DNA of 64,000 nt, from contig NZ_SPQS01000019.1 of the NCBI RefSeq assembly GCF_004570865.1, positions 1-64,000 on the forward strand, written 5' to 3'. The translations under genes were made by a program, and so were the position numbers. The notes under the pieces were generated by a model, which searched no databases, had not been told where the DNA came from, and saw nothing but the letters and a program-made list of their open reading frames with translations. This DNA comes from Bradyrhizobium frederickii (GTDB lineage Bacteria; Pseudomonadota; Alphaproteobacteria; Rhizobiales; Xanthobacteraceae). This document shows positions 52,701-62,503 of this stretch, piece after piece; the first letter of the stretch is position 1; each line of letters begins with the position of its first letter.

Positions 52701-53095
52701 GGCTGCGGCGGGCGGGAGATTTGCGACAACCGCGCATCGAGCCGCGAGATCGCGTCGTTGAGCTGGCGTGCGACGCCCTGCTCGCGCGAGACATCCGGTC
52801 TCGACGAGTCCTGACGCGGCGCCGGCTTTGAAATCCGTTCGATCTGCTGGGTGATCGCGTCGAGCCGCTGGTGGATGTCAGCGACTTCGCGGCTCTCCTG
52901 GCTCGGAACGTGGGGGGCTTGTGGGGCTTGCGGACGCTGGTCGTAAGGGCCGCGAAAGTTGGGTGGCGCGGTGTCGCCGAGCGTGGAGTTCAGCCAATCG
53001 TTCAGCGACATGCCCGCGCGACGCGCAGCAGCTTCGGCCCGCTCCCTGACGGATGGATCGATGCCGTCCACACTCCACGATACGCGCGAATTCAT
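49706..53095 (-). CDS. PodJ-like polar localisation protein with SEL1 repeats
   Basis: An 1129-residue protein. The N terminus (MNSRVSWSVDGIDPSVRERAEAAARRAGMS) and the run of coiled-coil heptads up to about residue 560 (with LEQRIAALTAALETR, HLEQRVSYLLERIEA) and Pro-rich linkers form a cytoplasmic scaffold. One transmembrane helix lies at about 760-783 (SLLVGASVVVIVLGTFKMAM), then a Pro/Ala/Gln-rich periplasmic stretch, then three to four SEL1 repeats (about 900-1070). This is the Rhizobiales PodJL architecture: polar scaffold with a periplasmic peptidoglycan- or protein-binding end. ATG at 53095 is the start. Function in polar growth is inferred from the family. Confidence 0.87.
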   Translation of the reverse strand: MNSRVSWSVDGIDPSVRERAEAAARRAGMSLNDWLNSTLGDTAPPNFRGPYDQRPQAPQAPHVPSQESREVADIHQRLDAITQQIERISKPAPRQDSSRPDVSREQGVARQLNDAISRLDARLSQISRPPQPQAPRPAPAPSPVETRQRQADAVERAAAQVYRNAPPLSPASFDVAVAEITARQSELDGFAPRQMPPRAAPSIAPSAAPYVPPMAPPAPAYAPPPPGPDFSSLERHLLKITSQIESLQRPDNTEQAINAFRSELADIRTAITEAMPRRAIESIENEIRSLHRRIDETRSNGTDGQVLSGIEHALSDIKQVLRTLTPAEQLTGYDEAIRNLGAKLDLILRANDDPSTVHQLESAIAALRGIVSNVASNEALARLSEDVQLLSSKVDQVTRASGQGDSFAVLEQRIAALTAALETRERPQPSESTEHLEAAIRALSDRFDRMQVGNDSASTFAHLEQRVSYLLERIEAASDPRNGNLSRVEDGLHDILRHLERQQATYSALAESRNSAPIDSGVVDLVKRELSDIRFSQVETNRSTQDSLDAVHSALGHVVDRLSMIEGDLRAVRTAPPAAAPQPMAMPMAASMEPAPVAREPRPQAQQPKYDPKPELPNPAAAQNAQAAFVAAPREFHAAAPAAPPPVPPRAISEILEPHTAPARAALAPELPPDHPLEPGTRPGGRAATPSERIAASESAISGIPAAAKEPVSSSSFIAAARRAAQAAAAQPEKPARGAKAGADRAKDKGKEGGSTITSKIRSLLVGASVVVIVLGTFKMAMNLLDGSPPPAPQAMDNTSSQPAPQAPSPPPAIENKPATPEQVTPSMTSPTPIGRQSQNNSAPAPAGNSASVEIPPAPAAAVPPPAANSDVTGALSGSSRARLGLIQVPPSEKLPDGIGGPALRSAAMKGDPTAAYEIGLRFAEGKGVATNYDEAAKWYDRAAQAGVVPATFRLGTLYEKGLGVKKDADIARRYYTQAAERGNAKAMHNLAVLDADGGGRGANYKSAAQWFRKAADRGVADSQFNLGILYARGIGVEQNLAESYKWFSLAAAQGDADASGKRDDVAKRLDPQSLAAAKLAIQTFSAEPQPDDAVNVPAPNGGWDSAPQASAKPAPKPVAAKRSASAAH

Positions 53096-53331
53096 GACTC
53101 TGTCCGGTTCCGACTCCGGCGCCCCACCCGGCGCCTCCAGCCTCCCCACGCGTGCCGGTTGTAAAGACAATCGAATTTGGCGCGGGTCGTCTGCCTCGTA
53201 AACCGACTTTTTCCTGTTACGGTAAATAACGAGTTAAGGAACGCGGCGCGGGTGTCTTAAAGTTGGGCGGCGGAACCGGGCGGCGGCGGGGGCGGTATCC
53301 TTTGCGACCTATAGTCGCCTCACACTTCGCC

Positions 53332-53431
53332 GTCATCGCGCGCGAAGGCGGGCGATCCAGTACGCCGCGGCGGCTCGATTCCAGCCGCGCCGTCTCAGAG
53401 TACTGGATGCCCCGCCTTCGCGGGGCATGAC
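53332..53431. repeat. family B inverted repeat, copy 4
   Basis: Arms GTCATCGCGCGCGAAGGCGG and CCGCCTTCGCGGGGCATGAC with inner GATCCAGTACGCCGCGGCGG/TACTGGATGC. Belongs to the same subtype as the copy at 47532. It ends 40 bp before the padR remnant. Confidence 0.87.
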
Positions 53432-53471
53432 ACCGTCGGTGTGGCGAGGGTCTCGAGCAGCGCCAACCCGC

Positions 53472-53647
53472 TCAGCCCTTCCCCTCGCGCTTGCCCTCGT
53501 CCAGCGGCACCACGGTCGCCTTGCCGCTCATCGCCGACAGCGCAGCGAGCGCCTCTTCGCAGAAGTCGGCCACCATCTGCTCGTGCCGGGCCCCAAGGCG
53601 GAGCAGGAGCAGATTGCCGAGATCGAGCCGGCCCGCGGCGGTGCCGT
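53472..53647 (-). pseudogene. truncated copy of padR 3' end
   Basis: About 176 bp that match, at high identity and in frame, the last third of the padR gene at 54968-55140. It ends in its own stop codon (TGA) with a C terminus reading GKATVVPLDEGKREGKG, compared with GKATVVPLEEGKREKG in the intact gene. The DNA-binding N-terminal two thirds are missing. Homology ends at about 53647. Both copies lie in the same orientation and flank the antiporter gene, so they form direct repeats. It is a remnant, without visible start or expression signal. Confidence 0.87.
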
Positions 53648-53770
53648 GCCGATTGATGCCAGGGTTGCGGATGCGCAGTGGCGACGTCCTGGCGAATGTT
53701 GAGCCAGATCAACGCCTGTCCCACGCCGGACCGGACTTTGAGCCAACGCACCCGGTCCGGGGCAGGCACC

Positions 53771-54871
53771 ATGCAACCTTTGCTGAAGGAAATCAGGCAG
53801 ACCCCATTGCTCTGGATGCTCGTCTTCGTGCCTGCCGTGCTGATCGCCGAGAGGGCGGCTCCGCACTCCCATACCCTATTGTTCGTGCTCGCCGTGCTTG
53901 CCATCGTACCGCTGGCTGCTCTGCTGAGCCACGCAACCGAAGCGGTTGCCGCCAAGACCGGCGATGCCGTCGGCGGGCTGCTCAATGCGACATTGGGCAA
54001 TCTCACGGAGCTGATCATTGCGATCACGGCGCTGCGCGCCGGCCAGTACACACTCGTCAAGGCCTCGATCGCGGGCGCGATCGTGACCAACGTGCTGTTC
54101 ATGCTCGGAGCCTGCCTGCTGATCGGAGGGCTACGCTACCATGTCCAGGAGTTCAACCGGTCCGGCGCGCGGCTCTATTCCGGCCTGTTGCTGATGGCGA
54201 CGGTTGCGCTGCTCGCCCCGTCCGCCGTGGCCGACCTCGACCTCTCGCAGGGAGGGGCAGTCATGCACAAGCTCAGCGTCGGCATCGCCGTCCTGCTGAT
54301 TGCTGCGTATGGCCTCGGTCTGCTGTTTTCGCTGAAAACCCACAAGGAGCTCTTCGCAAGCGCGGAGCATGGCGAGGGCGAGGCGCACTGGCCGATTGGG
54401 CTCGCGGTCGCCACGCTGCTCGTCGTCACGCTGCTCGTCGCGGTGGTCAGCGAGATCTTCGTCGAGTCGGTTCAGAAGGCAGCGGACACATTCGGGATGA
54501 GCCCGGCCTTTGTCGGGTTCATCATCGTCTCGCTGGTCGGTGCTGCCGCCGAGTTTGTGGTCGCCTTTTCCGCGGCTCGCAAGGACCGCCTCGACATGAG
54601 CGTCAGCATCGCGCTCGGCAGCGCGTCGCAGATCGCGCTGTTCGTGGCACCTGCCCTGGTGTTGCTCAGCTATGTCGTCGGGCCGTCGCCGATGAGCCTG
54701 CAGTTCTGGCCGGGAGCGGTGACCATGGTGATGATCGCGACCGTCACGGCGAGCTTCATCACGAGCAGCGGACGATCGGCCTGGTTCATCGGCGCGCTGC
54801 TCATCTTCATCTACGCGATTTTTGCTTTGACGCTCTACGTGGTCCCACCGACCGGCCTAAGCACGGGGTGA
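53771..54871 (+). CDS. Ca2+/H+ antiporter (CaCA/Cax, y4hA-like)
   Basis: A 366-residue membrane protein with about eleven helices in two halves of a CaCA exchanger. Repeat one has the expected GNLTELIIAI; repeat two reads GAAAEFVVAF where typical Cax proteins have GNAAEH, an N-to-A and H-to-F change, with its Glu kept. It resembles the rhizobial y4hA 'ionic transporter' group. It would expel Ca2+ or other cations against protons. The ATG at 53771 lies after GGGGCAGG. It is flanked by padR copies, a sign of insertion or duplication. Codon use is slightly less GC-biased in places than in its neighbours. Confidence 0.85.
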   Translation: MQPLLKEIRQTPLLWMLVFVPAVLIAERAAPHSHTLLFVLAVLAIVPLAALLSHATEAVAAKTGDAVGGLLNATLGNLTELIIAITALRAGQYTLVKASIAGAIVTNVLFMLGACLLIGGLRYHVQEFNRSGARLYSGLLLMATVALLAPSAVADLDLSQGGAVMHKLSVGIAVLLIAAYGLGLLFSLKTHKELFASAEHGEGEAHWPIGLAVATLLVVTLLVAVVSEIFVESVQKAADTFGMSPAFVGFIIVSLVGAAAEFVVAFSAARKDRLDMSVSIALGSASQIALFVAPALVLLSYVVGPSPMSLQFWPGAVTMVMIATVTASFITSSGRSAWFIGALLIFIYAIFALTLYVVPPTGLSTG

Positions 54872-54967
54872 AGCCTTTTCAAGGGGAGCCGTCCCATCGC
54901 GTCATTTCGTCGCTCTGCAACAGTCCGTCGGCTGTCGCTGCAGACGGACTTTGGGGAGGTTCGCGGC

Positions 54968-55555
54968 CTAGCCCTTTTCGCGCTTGCCTTCCTCCAGCGG
55001 CACCACCGTCGCCTTGCCACTCGTGGCCGACAGCGCCTCCAGCGCCTCTTCGCAAAAGTCGGCCACCATCTGCTCGTGCCGGGCCCCAAGGCGGAGCAAG
55101 AGCAGATTGCCGAGATCGAGCCGGCCCTCGGCGGTGCCGTCGGGAAAGCGCTTCTTCAGGATGCGCTCGTAATTGGCGTGGCGGTCGCGGTGGTGCTCCA
55201 GCCGGGCCATCAGGTCGGTGCGCATGGGCTCGACGTCAATGCTGTCGAGCGCATGCAATCGCACGAGGAGATCGTCCTTGATCGAGGGCGGGGTGCTTGG
55301 CCGCGCGGCCCAGTGCCGCAGCGCTGTTCGGCCCTCCGGAGTGAGCGTATAAACCAGCTTGTTGGGCTTGCCCGATTGCACGACCTCGCGGCCCTGGATG
55401 TGGCCGCGGTCGCGCAGCTTGGAGAGCTCGCGGTAGATCTGCTGATGGTCGGCCTTCCAGAAGAAGCCGATCGAGGAATCGAACGTCTTGGCGAGCTCGT
55501 AGCCCGTCATCGGACGTTCCGTCAGGCATGCGAGGATTGCGTCGCCCAGGGCCAT
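54968..55555 (-). CDS. PadR-family transcriptional regulator
   Basis: A 195-residue PadR regulator. The winged helix (LGDAILACLTERPMTGYELAKTFDSSIGFFWKADHQQIYRELSKL) ends with the wing YTLTPEG.TAL; the C-terminal helical dimerisation domain (about 100-190) carries the PadR-type long helices. ATG at 55555. It is divergent from the NTF2-like gene; palindromes in between (55603-55639) are good operator candidates. A truncated copy of its 3' end lies 1.5 kb away beyond the antiporter gene. Confidence 0.92.
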   Translation of the reverse strand: MALGDAILACLTERPMTGYELAKTFDSSIGFFWKADHQQIYRELSKLRDRGHIQGREVVQSGKPNKLVYTLTPEGRTALRHWAARPSTPPSIKDDLLVRLHALDSIDVEPMRTDLMARLEHHRDRHANYERILKKRFPDGTAEGRLDLGNLLLLRLGARHEQMVADFCEEALEALSATSGKATVVPLEEGKREKG

Positions 55556-55602
55556 GATCGGCCTCCTTCGTCTTCTTCGACCTCGACCAACTCGCTTGAC
55601 TT

Positions 55603-55639
55603 TATGCGCATTGGCGCATATGCGTCAATGTGCATATGC
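55603..55639. promoter_or_regulatory. candidate PadR operator between padR and the NTF2-like gene
   Basis: TATGCGC-ATTG-GCGCATA (55603-55620) is a perfect 7-bp-arm palindrome. It overlaps a pair of GCATATGC palindromes (55616-55623, 55632-55639) 16 bp apart. A TTGACT (55596-55601) lies just upstream with a -10-like TATGCG 17 bp on, so bound repressor would cover a promoter; a TTGACG reading the other way faces padR. Consistent with PadR autoregulation. Confidence 0.65.
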
Positions 55640-55698
55640 GGTGCGCGGGAGACGGACCGAAGATCCGACCCGAAAAACCCAGCGGAATCAATCGGCAC

Positions 55699-55729
55699 GC
55701 TACTGTGCATGGGGTTGTTTTCGCGTTTT
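55699..55729. repeat. 31-bp dispersed repeat, copy 2
   Basis: Identical over 31 bp to 25358-25388. Here it lies 32 bp before the start of the NTF2-like gene, so it falls in the leader of that transcript. Confidence 0.85.
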
Positions 55730-55760
55730 CTTGTCCAGGCCTTTAGGGAGGCAGCTGAGA

Positions 55761-56144
55761 ATGACCGGCCTCGATTCCTGGTATGCCTACATGAGGTCTC
55801 ACGACCGCACCGCGCTCTGGGATCTCCTGCATCCCGATGCCGTGTTCGAAAGCCCCGTGGTCCACACGCCGCAGCGCGGCCGCGACATCACCTTCAAATA
55901 CCTCTCCAGCGCCGAGCAGGTGCTCGGCGGCCCGACCTTCACCTATGTCGGCGAATGGAAGAGCGCCGATGGCGCCGTGCTCGAATTCAAGACCGAGATC
56001 GACGGCATCGAGATCAACGGCGTCGACATCATCACGTTCGACAGCGAGGGACGCATCACGCATTTCAAGGTGATGGTGCGTCCGCTCAAGGCGATCAACA
56101 TGCTGCACCGCCTGATGGCGGAGCAGCTGGCCGCCCAATCATGA
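55761..56144 (+). CDS. NTF2/SnoaL-like protein
   Basis: A 127-residue protein of the nuclear-transport-factor-2/SnoaL fold: the N-terminal helix (LDSWYAYMRSHD) and the pattern LWDLLHPDAVFESPV are typical of the family, which covers isomerases, dehydratases and ligand carriers. Ribosome-binding site GGGAGG lies 9 nt before ATG at 55761. It is probably under PadR control and may run into the beta-oxidation genes that begin 101 bp downstream. Substrate unknown. Confidence 0.85.
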   Translation: MTGLDSWYAYMRSHDRTALWDLLHPDAVFESPVVHTPQRGRDITFKYLSSAEQVLGGPTFTYVGEWKSADGAVLEFKTEIDGIEINGVDIITFDSEGRITHFKVMVRPLKAINMLHRLMAEQLAAQS

Positions 56145-56245
56145 CCCTGCCCTGAGGTTGCAGAACCCGCTAAGCTCGCGGGCAAGGCTGCGTCGCAGGA
56201 ACACTGACATCGCCACTTTCGAAGGCCCATTGCCGGGAGAACCCC

Positions 56246-58036
<1,791 letters not shown>

Positions 58037-58091
58037 GCCTGCTTCCGCTGCCCGCTCCCAATCGCATCGAACATCACATCAGGAGGGCGTC

Positions 58092-59300
58092 ATGCCTGAG
58101 GCATTCATCTACGACCACGTTCGCACCCCCCGCGGCCGCGGCAAGGCGGACGGCGCGCTGCACGAAGTCACGGCGCTCGCGCTCGCGACCGTGCCGCTGA
58201 AGGCGCTGAAGGACCGCAACAATCTGCCGGAAGATTCCGTCGACGACGTCATCCTCGGCGTGGTCGATCCGGTTGGCGAGGCCGGAAGCGACATCGCGCG
58301 CTTCGCCGCGCTCAAGGCCGGTCTCGGCGAGGCCGTTCCGGGCGTGCAGATCAGCCGCTTCTGCGCCTCTGGCCTCGATGCGGTGAATTTCGCCGCCGCG
58401 CAGGTGATGAGCGGCCAGCACGAGCTGGTGATCGGCGGCGGCGCCGAATCCATGAGCCGCGTCGGCATCGGCGCGTCCGGCGGCGCCTGGCCGATGGATC
58501 CCTCGATGGCGGTGCCGGCCTATTTCATGCCGCAGGGCGTCTCGGCCGATCTGATCGCCACCAAATACGGCTTCTCGCGCGACGATGTCGACGCTTACGC
58601 CGTGCAGAGCCAGCAGCGCGCGGCCAAGGCCTGGGACGAGGGCCGCTTCAACAAGTCCGTGGTGCCGGTGAAGGACATCAACGGCCTCACCATCCTCGCC
58701 AAGGACGAGCATATGCGTCCGTCGACGACGATGCAGTCGCTGGCGCAGCTGCAGCCCTCGTTCACGATGATGGCGCAGATGGGCGGCTTCGACGGCGTCG
58801 CAATTCAGTCGCACCCCGAGATCGAGCGCGTCAATTACGTTCACCACGCCGGCAATTCCTCCGGCATCGTCGACGGCGCCGGCGCCGTGCTGCTCGGCAG
58901 CAAGGAGGCGGGTACGAAATACGGCATGAAGCCGCGTGCAAAAATCCGCGCCTTCGCCAATATCGGCTCGGAGCCGGCGATGATGCTGACCGGTCCGGTC
59001 GACGTCACCGAGAAGCTGTTCGCGCGCTCCGGCATGAAGAAGTCGGACATCGACCTGTTCGAGCTCAACGAGGCCTTTGCCTCCGTCGTGCTGCGCTACA
59101 TCCAGGCCTTCGACATCGACAGCGCCAAGATCAACGTCAATGGCGGCGCCATCGCGCTCGGCCATCCGTTAGGGGCCACCGGCGCGATGATCCTCGGCAC
59201 CGTGCTCGACGAGCTCGAGCGCACCAACAAGTCCACCGCCCTGGTCACGCTGTGCATCGGCGGCGGCATGGGCACCGCGACCATCATCGAGCGGGTGTAG
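58092..59300 (+). CDS. fadA: acetyl-CoA acetyltransferase (thiolase II, FadA-like)
   Basis: A 402-residue thiolase. The nucleophile is Cys in RFCASGLDAV; the other catalytic residues are in NEAFA (His region), GGAIALGHPLGATGA (His) and LCIGGGMG (Cys). ATG at 58092 follows AGGAGG. It makes acetyl-CoA from 3-ketoacyl-CoA, the last step of beta-oxidation. The intergenic spacing to the flanking genes is 55 bp upstream and 140 bp downstream (filled by a repeat). Confidence 0.95.
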   Translation: MPEAFIYDHVRTPRGRGKADGALHEVTALALATVPLKALKDRNNLPEDSVDDVILGVVDPVGEAGSDIARFAALKAGLGEAVPGVQISRFCASGLDAVNFAAAQVMSGQHELVIGGGAESMSRVGIGASGGAWPMDPSMAVPAYFMPQGVSADLIATKYGFSRDDVDAYAVQSQQRAAKAWDEGRFNKSVVPVKDINGLTILAKDEHMRPSTTMQSLAQLQPSFTMMAQMGGFDGVAIQSHPEIERVNYVHHAGNSSGIVDGAGAVLLGSKEAGTKYGMKPRAKIRAFANIGSEPAMMLTGPVDVTEKLFARSGMKKSDIDLFELNEAFASVVLRYIQAFDIDSAKINVNGGAIALGHPLGATGAMILGTVLDELERTNKSTALVTLCIGGGMGTATIIERV

Positions 59301-59384
59301 CCGTAGGGTGGGTTAGCCGAAGGCGTAACCCACCGTGCCACGTCAACAAAGTTGGTGGGTTACGCTTCGCTAACCCACCCTACG
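59301..59384. repeat. family D inverted repeat, copy 3
   Basis: Arms CCGTAGGGTGGGTTAGC and GCTAACCCACCCTACG, starting right at the thiolase stop and ending 56 bp before the next start codon. Unlike other copies it lies inside an operon between two beta-oxidation genes. Confidence 0.9.
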
Positions 59385-59440
59385 AGACCCCCATCAACCG
59401 CCGCGCCTGGCATCGGCTGCGGCACCGAGGAGCAACCAAC

Positions 59441-61654
59441 ATGTCGTACAAGAATTTCAAGGTTGAGACCGACGCAGACGGCATCGCGCTCGTCACCTGG
59501 GACATTCCGGGCCGTTCCATGAACGTGCTCGACGAGACCTCGACCAACGAGCTCGATGCGATCGTCAAGGCGACCACGACTGACGCCGCGGTGAAGGGCG
59601 TCGTCATCACTTCGGCGAAAGAAGCGTTCTGCGCCGGCGCGGATCTGTCGATGCTCGAAGGCATGAACCAGGCCTACGCCAAGGTCTTCAAGGAGCAGGG
59701 CGAGACCGCGGCGAACCAGATGCTGTTCGACCAGAGCCGCCGCTTCTCGCAGGTTTTGCGTTCGATCGAGACCTCGGGCAAGCCGTGGGCGGCCGCGATC
59801 AACGGCCTCGCGCTCGGCGGCGGCTTCGAGATCACGCTGTGCTGCCATTACCGCGTCGCGGCGGAGAATCCCAAGACCCGCCTCGGTCTGCCCGAGGTCA
59901 AGGTTGGCCTGTTCCCGGGCGCCGGCGGCACGCAGCGCGTGCCGCGCCTGGTGCCGCCGCAGGATGCGATGACGATCCTGCTCAAGGGCGATCCTGTCAC
60001 GATCGAGAAGGCCAAGGCGCTGAACCTGATCCACGCCATCGTTCCGGCCGCCGATCTCATCAAGGCCGCCAAGGACTGGATCAAGGGCGGCGGCAAGGCG
60101 ATCGCGCCCTGGGACGAGAAGGGCTTCAAGCTGCCCGGCGGTCCGGTGTTCTCCAAGGCCGGCATGATGATGTTCCCCGCCGGCAACGCGATCTATCGCC
60201 GCGAGACCTACGACAATTATCCGGCCGCGCGCGCGATCATGAGCTGCGTCTATGAGGGCTTGCAGCTGCCGATCGACGCTGGCTTGCGCGTCGAGTCGCG
60301 CTACTTCACCTCGGTGCTGCGCTCGAAGGAGGCGGCCGCGATGATCCGCAGCCTGTTCCTGTCGATGCAGGAGCTCAACAAGGGCGCCCGCCGTCCGAAG
60401 GACGTTGCCCCGACCAAGGTGAAGAAGATCGCCGTGATCGGCGCCGGCTTCATGGGCGCCAGCGTCGGCTACGTCTCGGCCCGTGCCGGCCTCGACGTCG
60501 TCCTGATCGATCGCGACCAGGAGAGCGCCGACAAGGGCAAGGCGCACGCGCAGAAGTTGATCGAGGAGCAGATCAAGAAGGGCCGCGCCAAGCCTGCGGA
60601 TGCCGAAGCGCTGCTCGCGCGCATCACGCCGACGGCCGACTATGCGGCGCTGAAGGACGTCGACCTCGTCATCGAGGCCGTGTTCGAGGACCGCAAGGTC
60701 AAGGCCGAGACCTTCGCCAAGGCGCAGGAATATCTGAAGCCGGACGTGATCTTCGCGTCGAACACCTCGACGCTGCCGATCACCTCGCTGGCCGAGAGCT
60801 TCAAGGACCAGGGCAAGTTCGTCGGCATCCACTTCTTCTCGCCGGTCGAGAAGATGATGCTGGTCGAGATCATCCTCGGCAAGAACACCGGCGACGTCGC
60901 GCTGGCGACCGCGCTCGACTACGTCCGGCAGATCGGCAAGACGCCGATCGTCGTCAACGATTCGCGCGGCTTCTTCGCCAACCGCTGCGTCGGCCGTTAT
61001 GTCGCCGAAGGCAACGAGATGTTCCTCGAGGGCGTGCCGCCGGCGATGATCGAGAACTGCGCCAAGATGGCCGGAATGCCGGTCGGCCCGCTCTCGCTCT
61101 CGGATGAAGTCGCGCTCGACCTCGGCCTCAAGATCATGAAGGCGACGGAGGCCGATCTCGGTCCCAACGCCATCAACCCCGATCAGAAGAAGCTGATGGT
61201 GGAGATGGTCGAGAAGCAGGGCCGCCTGGGGCGCAAGAACAGCAAGGGCTTCTACGACTATCCCGAGAAGGGCAAGGGCCAGAAGAGCCTGTGGCCGGGC
61301 CTCTCGGCCTTGCAGCCGAAGCAACTCGACCCCGATACGCTCGACGTCGAGGAGCTGAAGCAGCGCTTCCTGGTGGTGCAGGCGGTGGAAGCGGCGCGCA
61401 CCGTCGAGGATCACGTCATCACCGATCCGCGCGAGGCGGATGTCGGCTCGATCCTCGGCTTTGGCTTCGCGCCGTTCACCGGCGGCACGCTGTCCTACAT
61501 CGATTTCATGGGCACGAAGAAGTTCGTCGAGCTCTGCCACAAGCTTGAGGCGAAGTACGGCTCGCGCTTCACCCCGCCGAAACTGCTCGAGGAGATGGCG
61601 GCGAAGGGCGAAACCTTCTACGGCCGATTCGCGCCGAAGAAGGCGGCGGCCTGA
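59441..61654 (+). CDS. fadJ: fused enoyl-CoA hydratase / 3-hydroxyacyl-CoA dehydrogenase
   Basis: A 737-residue two-enzyme fusion. The crotonase domain (about 1-290) has CAGADLSML and the active-site Glu of ALGGGFEI and PEVKVGLFPGAGG; the Rossmann domain (about 320-500) starts IAVIGAGFMGASVG; two C-terminal 3HCDH domains follow (about 500-730). It performs hydration and oxidation between the acyl-CoA dehydrogenase and thiolase steps. GAGGAG lies 8 nt before ATG at 59441. Last gene of the beta-oxidation set; a terminator follows. Confidence 0.96.
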   Translation: MSYKNFKVETDADGIALVTWDIPGRSMNVLDETSTNELDAIVKATTTDAAVKGVVITSAKEAFCAGADLSMLEGMNQAYAKVFKEQGETAANQMLFDQSRRFSQVLRSIETSGKPWAAAINGLALGGGFEITLCCHYRVAAENPKTRLGLPEVKVGLFPGAGGTQRVPRLVPPQDAMTILLKGDPVTIEKAKALNLIHAIVPAADLIKAAKDWIKGGGKAIAPWDEKGFKLPGGPVFSKAGMMMFPAGNAIYRRETYDNYPAARAIMSCVYEGLQLPIDAGLRVESRYFTSVLRSKEAAAMIRSLFLSMQELNKGARRPKDVAPTKVKKIAVIGAGFMGASVGYVSARAGLDVVLIDRDQESADKGKAHAQKLIEEQIKKGRAKPADAEALLARITPTADYAALKDVDLVIEAVFEDRKVKAETFAKAQEYLKPDVIFASNTSTLPITSLAESFKDQGKFVGIHFFSPVEKMMLVEIILGKNTGDVALATALDYVRQIGKTPIVVNDSRGFFANRCVGRYVAEGNEMFLEGVPPAMIENCAKMAGMPVGPLSLSDEVALDLGLKIMKATEADLGPNAINPDQKKLMVEMVEKQGRLGRKNSKGFYDYPEKGKGQKSLWPGLSALQPKQLDPDTLDVEELKQRFLVVQAVEAARTVEDHVITDPREADVGSILGFGFAPFTGGTLSYIDFMGTKKFVELCHKLEAKYGSRFTPPKLLEEMAAKGETFYGRFAPKKAAA

Positions 61655-62005
61655 CGGGGCCCGCAGCCCCGGATTGCGCTGCGCGCCATCCGGGCTACGC
61701 ACAGATGAAAGGCCGGATCATTGATCCGGCCTTTTTGTTTTCCATCGCCGAATGGGGGAGATCGTGCGGCCTGATACCGCCTCGTCGGCGAGACCGCTCG
61801 CTTCGCGCTGGCACCGCTCTTGCTAACGGATCCAACGGATGGCCATTCGCATTGAAAGTGTCCCGCAATGATCCCGACGGTGTCTCAACTCAACGCAGCC
61901 GGCGTTGCTGTAAGATACGCTCCCCTGTCTCCGATGGGGCGGCCGTGGCCCCGCCGCAGGCTCTTCAGGCTGCGCAGAAAAATCCCCTCATGGGCCGGCC
62001 TGGCC
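61655..62005. other. 351-bp region after fadJ: repeat, terminator, no clear gene
   Basis: Contains a small REP-like inverted repeat (61664-61699; CCCGGATTGCGCTGCGCGCC shape) and a Rho-independent terminator (61708-61737). A 69-codon frame at 61868-62077 ends in a hydrophobic stretch but overlaps the small membrane-protein gene on the other strand and is poorly supported. Confidence 0.6.
61708..61737 (+). terminator. Rho-independent terminator of the beta-oxidation genes
   Basis: AAAGGCCGGATCA/TGATCCGGCCTTT palindrome with a single-base loop followed by TTGTTTT. Located 54 bp after the fadJ stop. Confidence 0.93.
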
Positions 62006-62314
62006 CTACTCGTTCTCATCGTCGATGCGGCGATAGCCGCGCTTGCCTGGGTCGCCGTCGATGTCGTCCTGCATTGAGAGATCGCCTCTGTGCACGTAGA
62101 GCGTGGCCGCCAGATAGGCGACCTGGCCGGCAATGAGGCAGGCGACGACGATTGGGATGCCCGTCCAGAATCCGAAGCCCGAGGTCTGAAGTACTATTGC
62201 AGCAAGGATCGCGGTCGCCGGCGAAACCAACAATAGAGTCCAGACCCGGAAGAAGAGTCCCGTCGATAATCCGGCGATCATGCTCGCGAGCAAGAGCAGG
62301 AGTATGGTTGTCAC
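62006..62314 (-). CDS. small predicted membrane protein
   Basis: A 102-residue protein from a GTG at 62314 (GGGAAG about 6 nt upstream). Three hydrophobic segments lie in residues 3-25, 28-47 and 50-70; a charged C-terminal tail follows (DDIDGDPGKRGYRRIDDENE). No family is recognised. It is isolated between two terminators and could be a stand-alone stress or osmotic protein. A frame at 61868-62077 overlaps its 3' end on the other strand; the tail overlap makes this gene the better candidate of the two. Confidence 0.6.
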   Translation of the reverse strand: MTTILLLLLASMIAGLSTGLFFRVWTLLLVSPATAILAAIVLQTSGFGFWTGIPIVVACLIAGQVAYLAATLYVHRGDLSMQDDIDGDPGKRGYRRIDDENE

Positions 62315-62503
62315 CAGAGCTTCCCGGTTCGCAGGTCCGTATCGCGGTCCATGGCTGAACTTGAGCCGACTGCATCGCTGTCACAACGATGCTAACCTCC
62401 GCAGAGCACAGAAGGCGGAATTATTGTTAACTCCGACAATGCTCGTAAAATTGATGTCCCGGACATCTCGCACGTCCGGGCTTCCGCAACCGGTTCAAGC
62501 AGA

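Noticed and set aside
61868..62077. 69-codon plus-strand frame with a hydrophobic C-terminal segment
   Set aside because: No ribosome-binding site, Arg/Pro-rich first half, and overlap with the better minus-strand frame at 62006.
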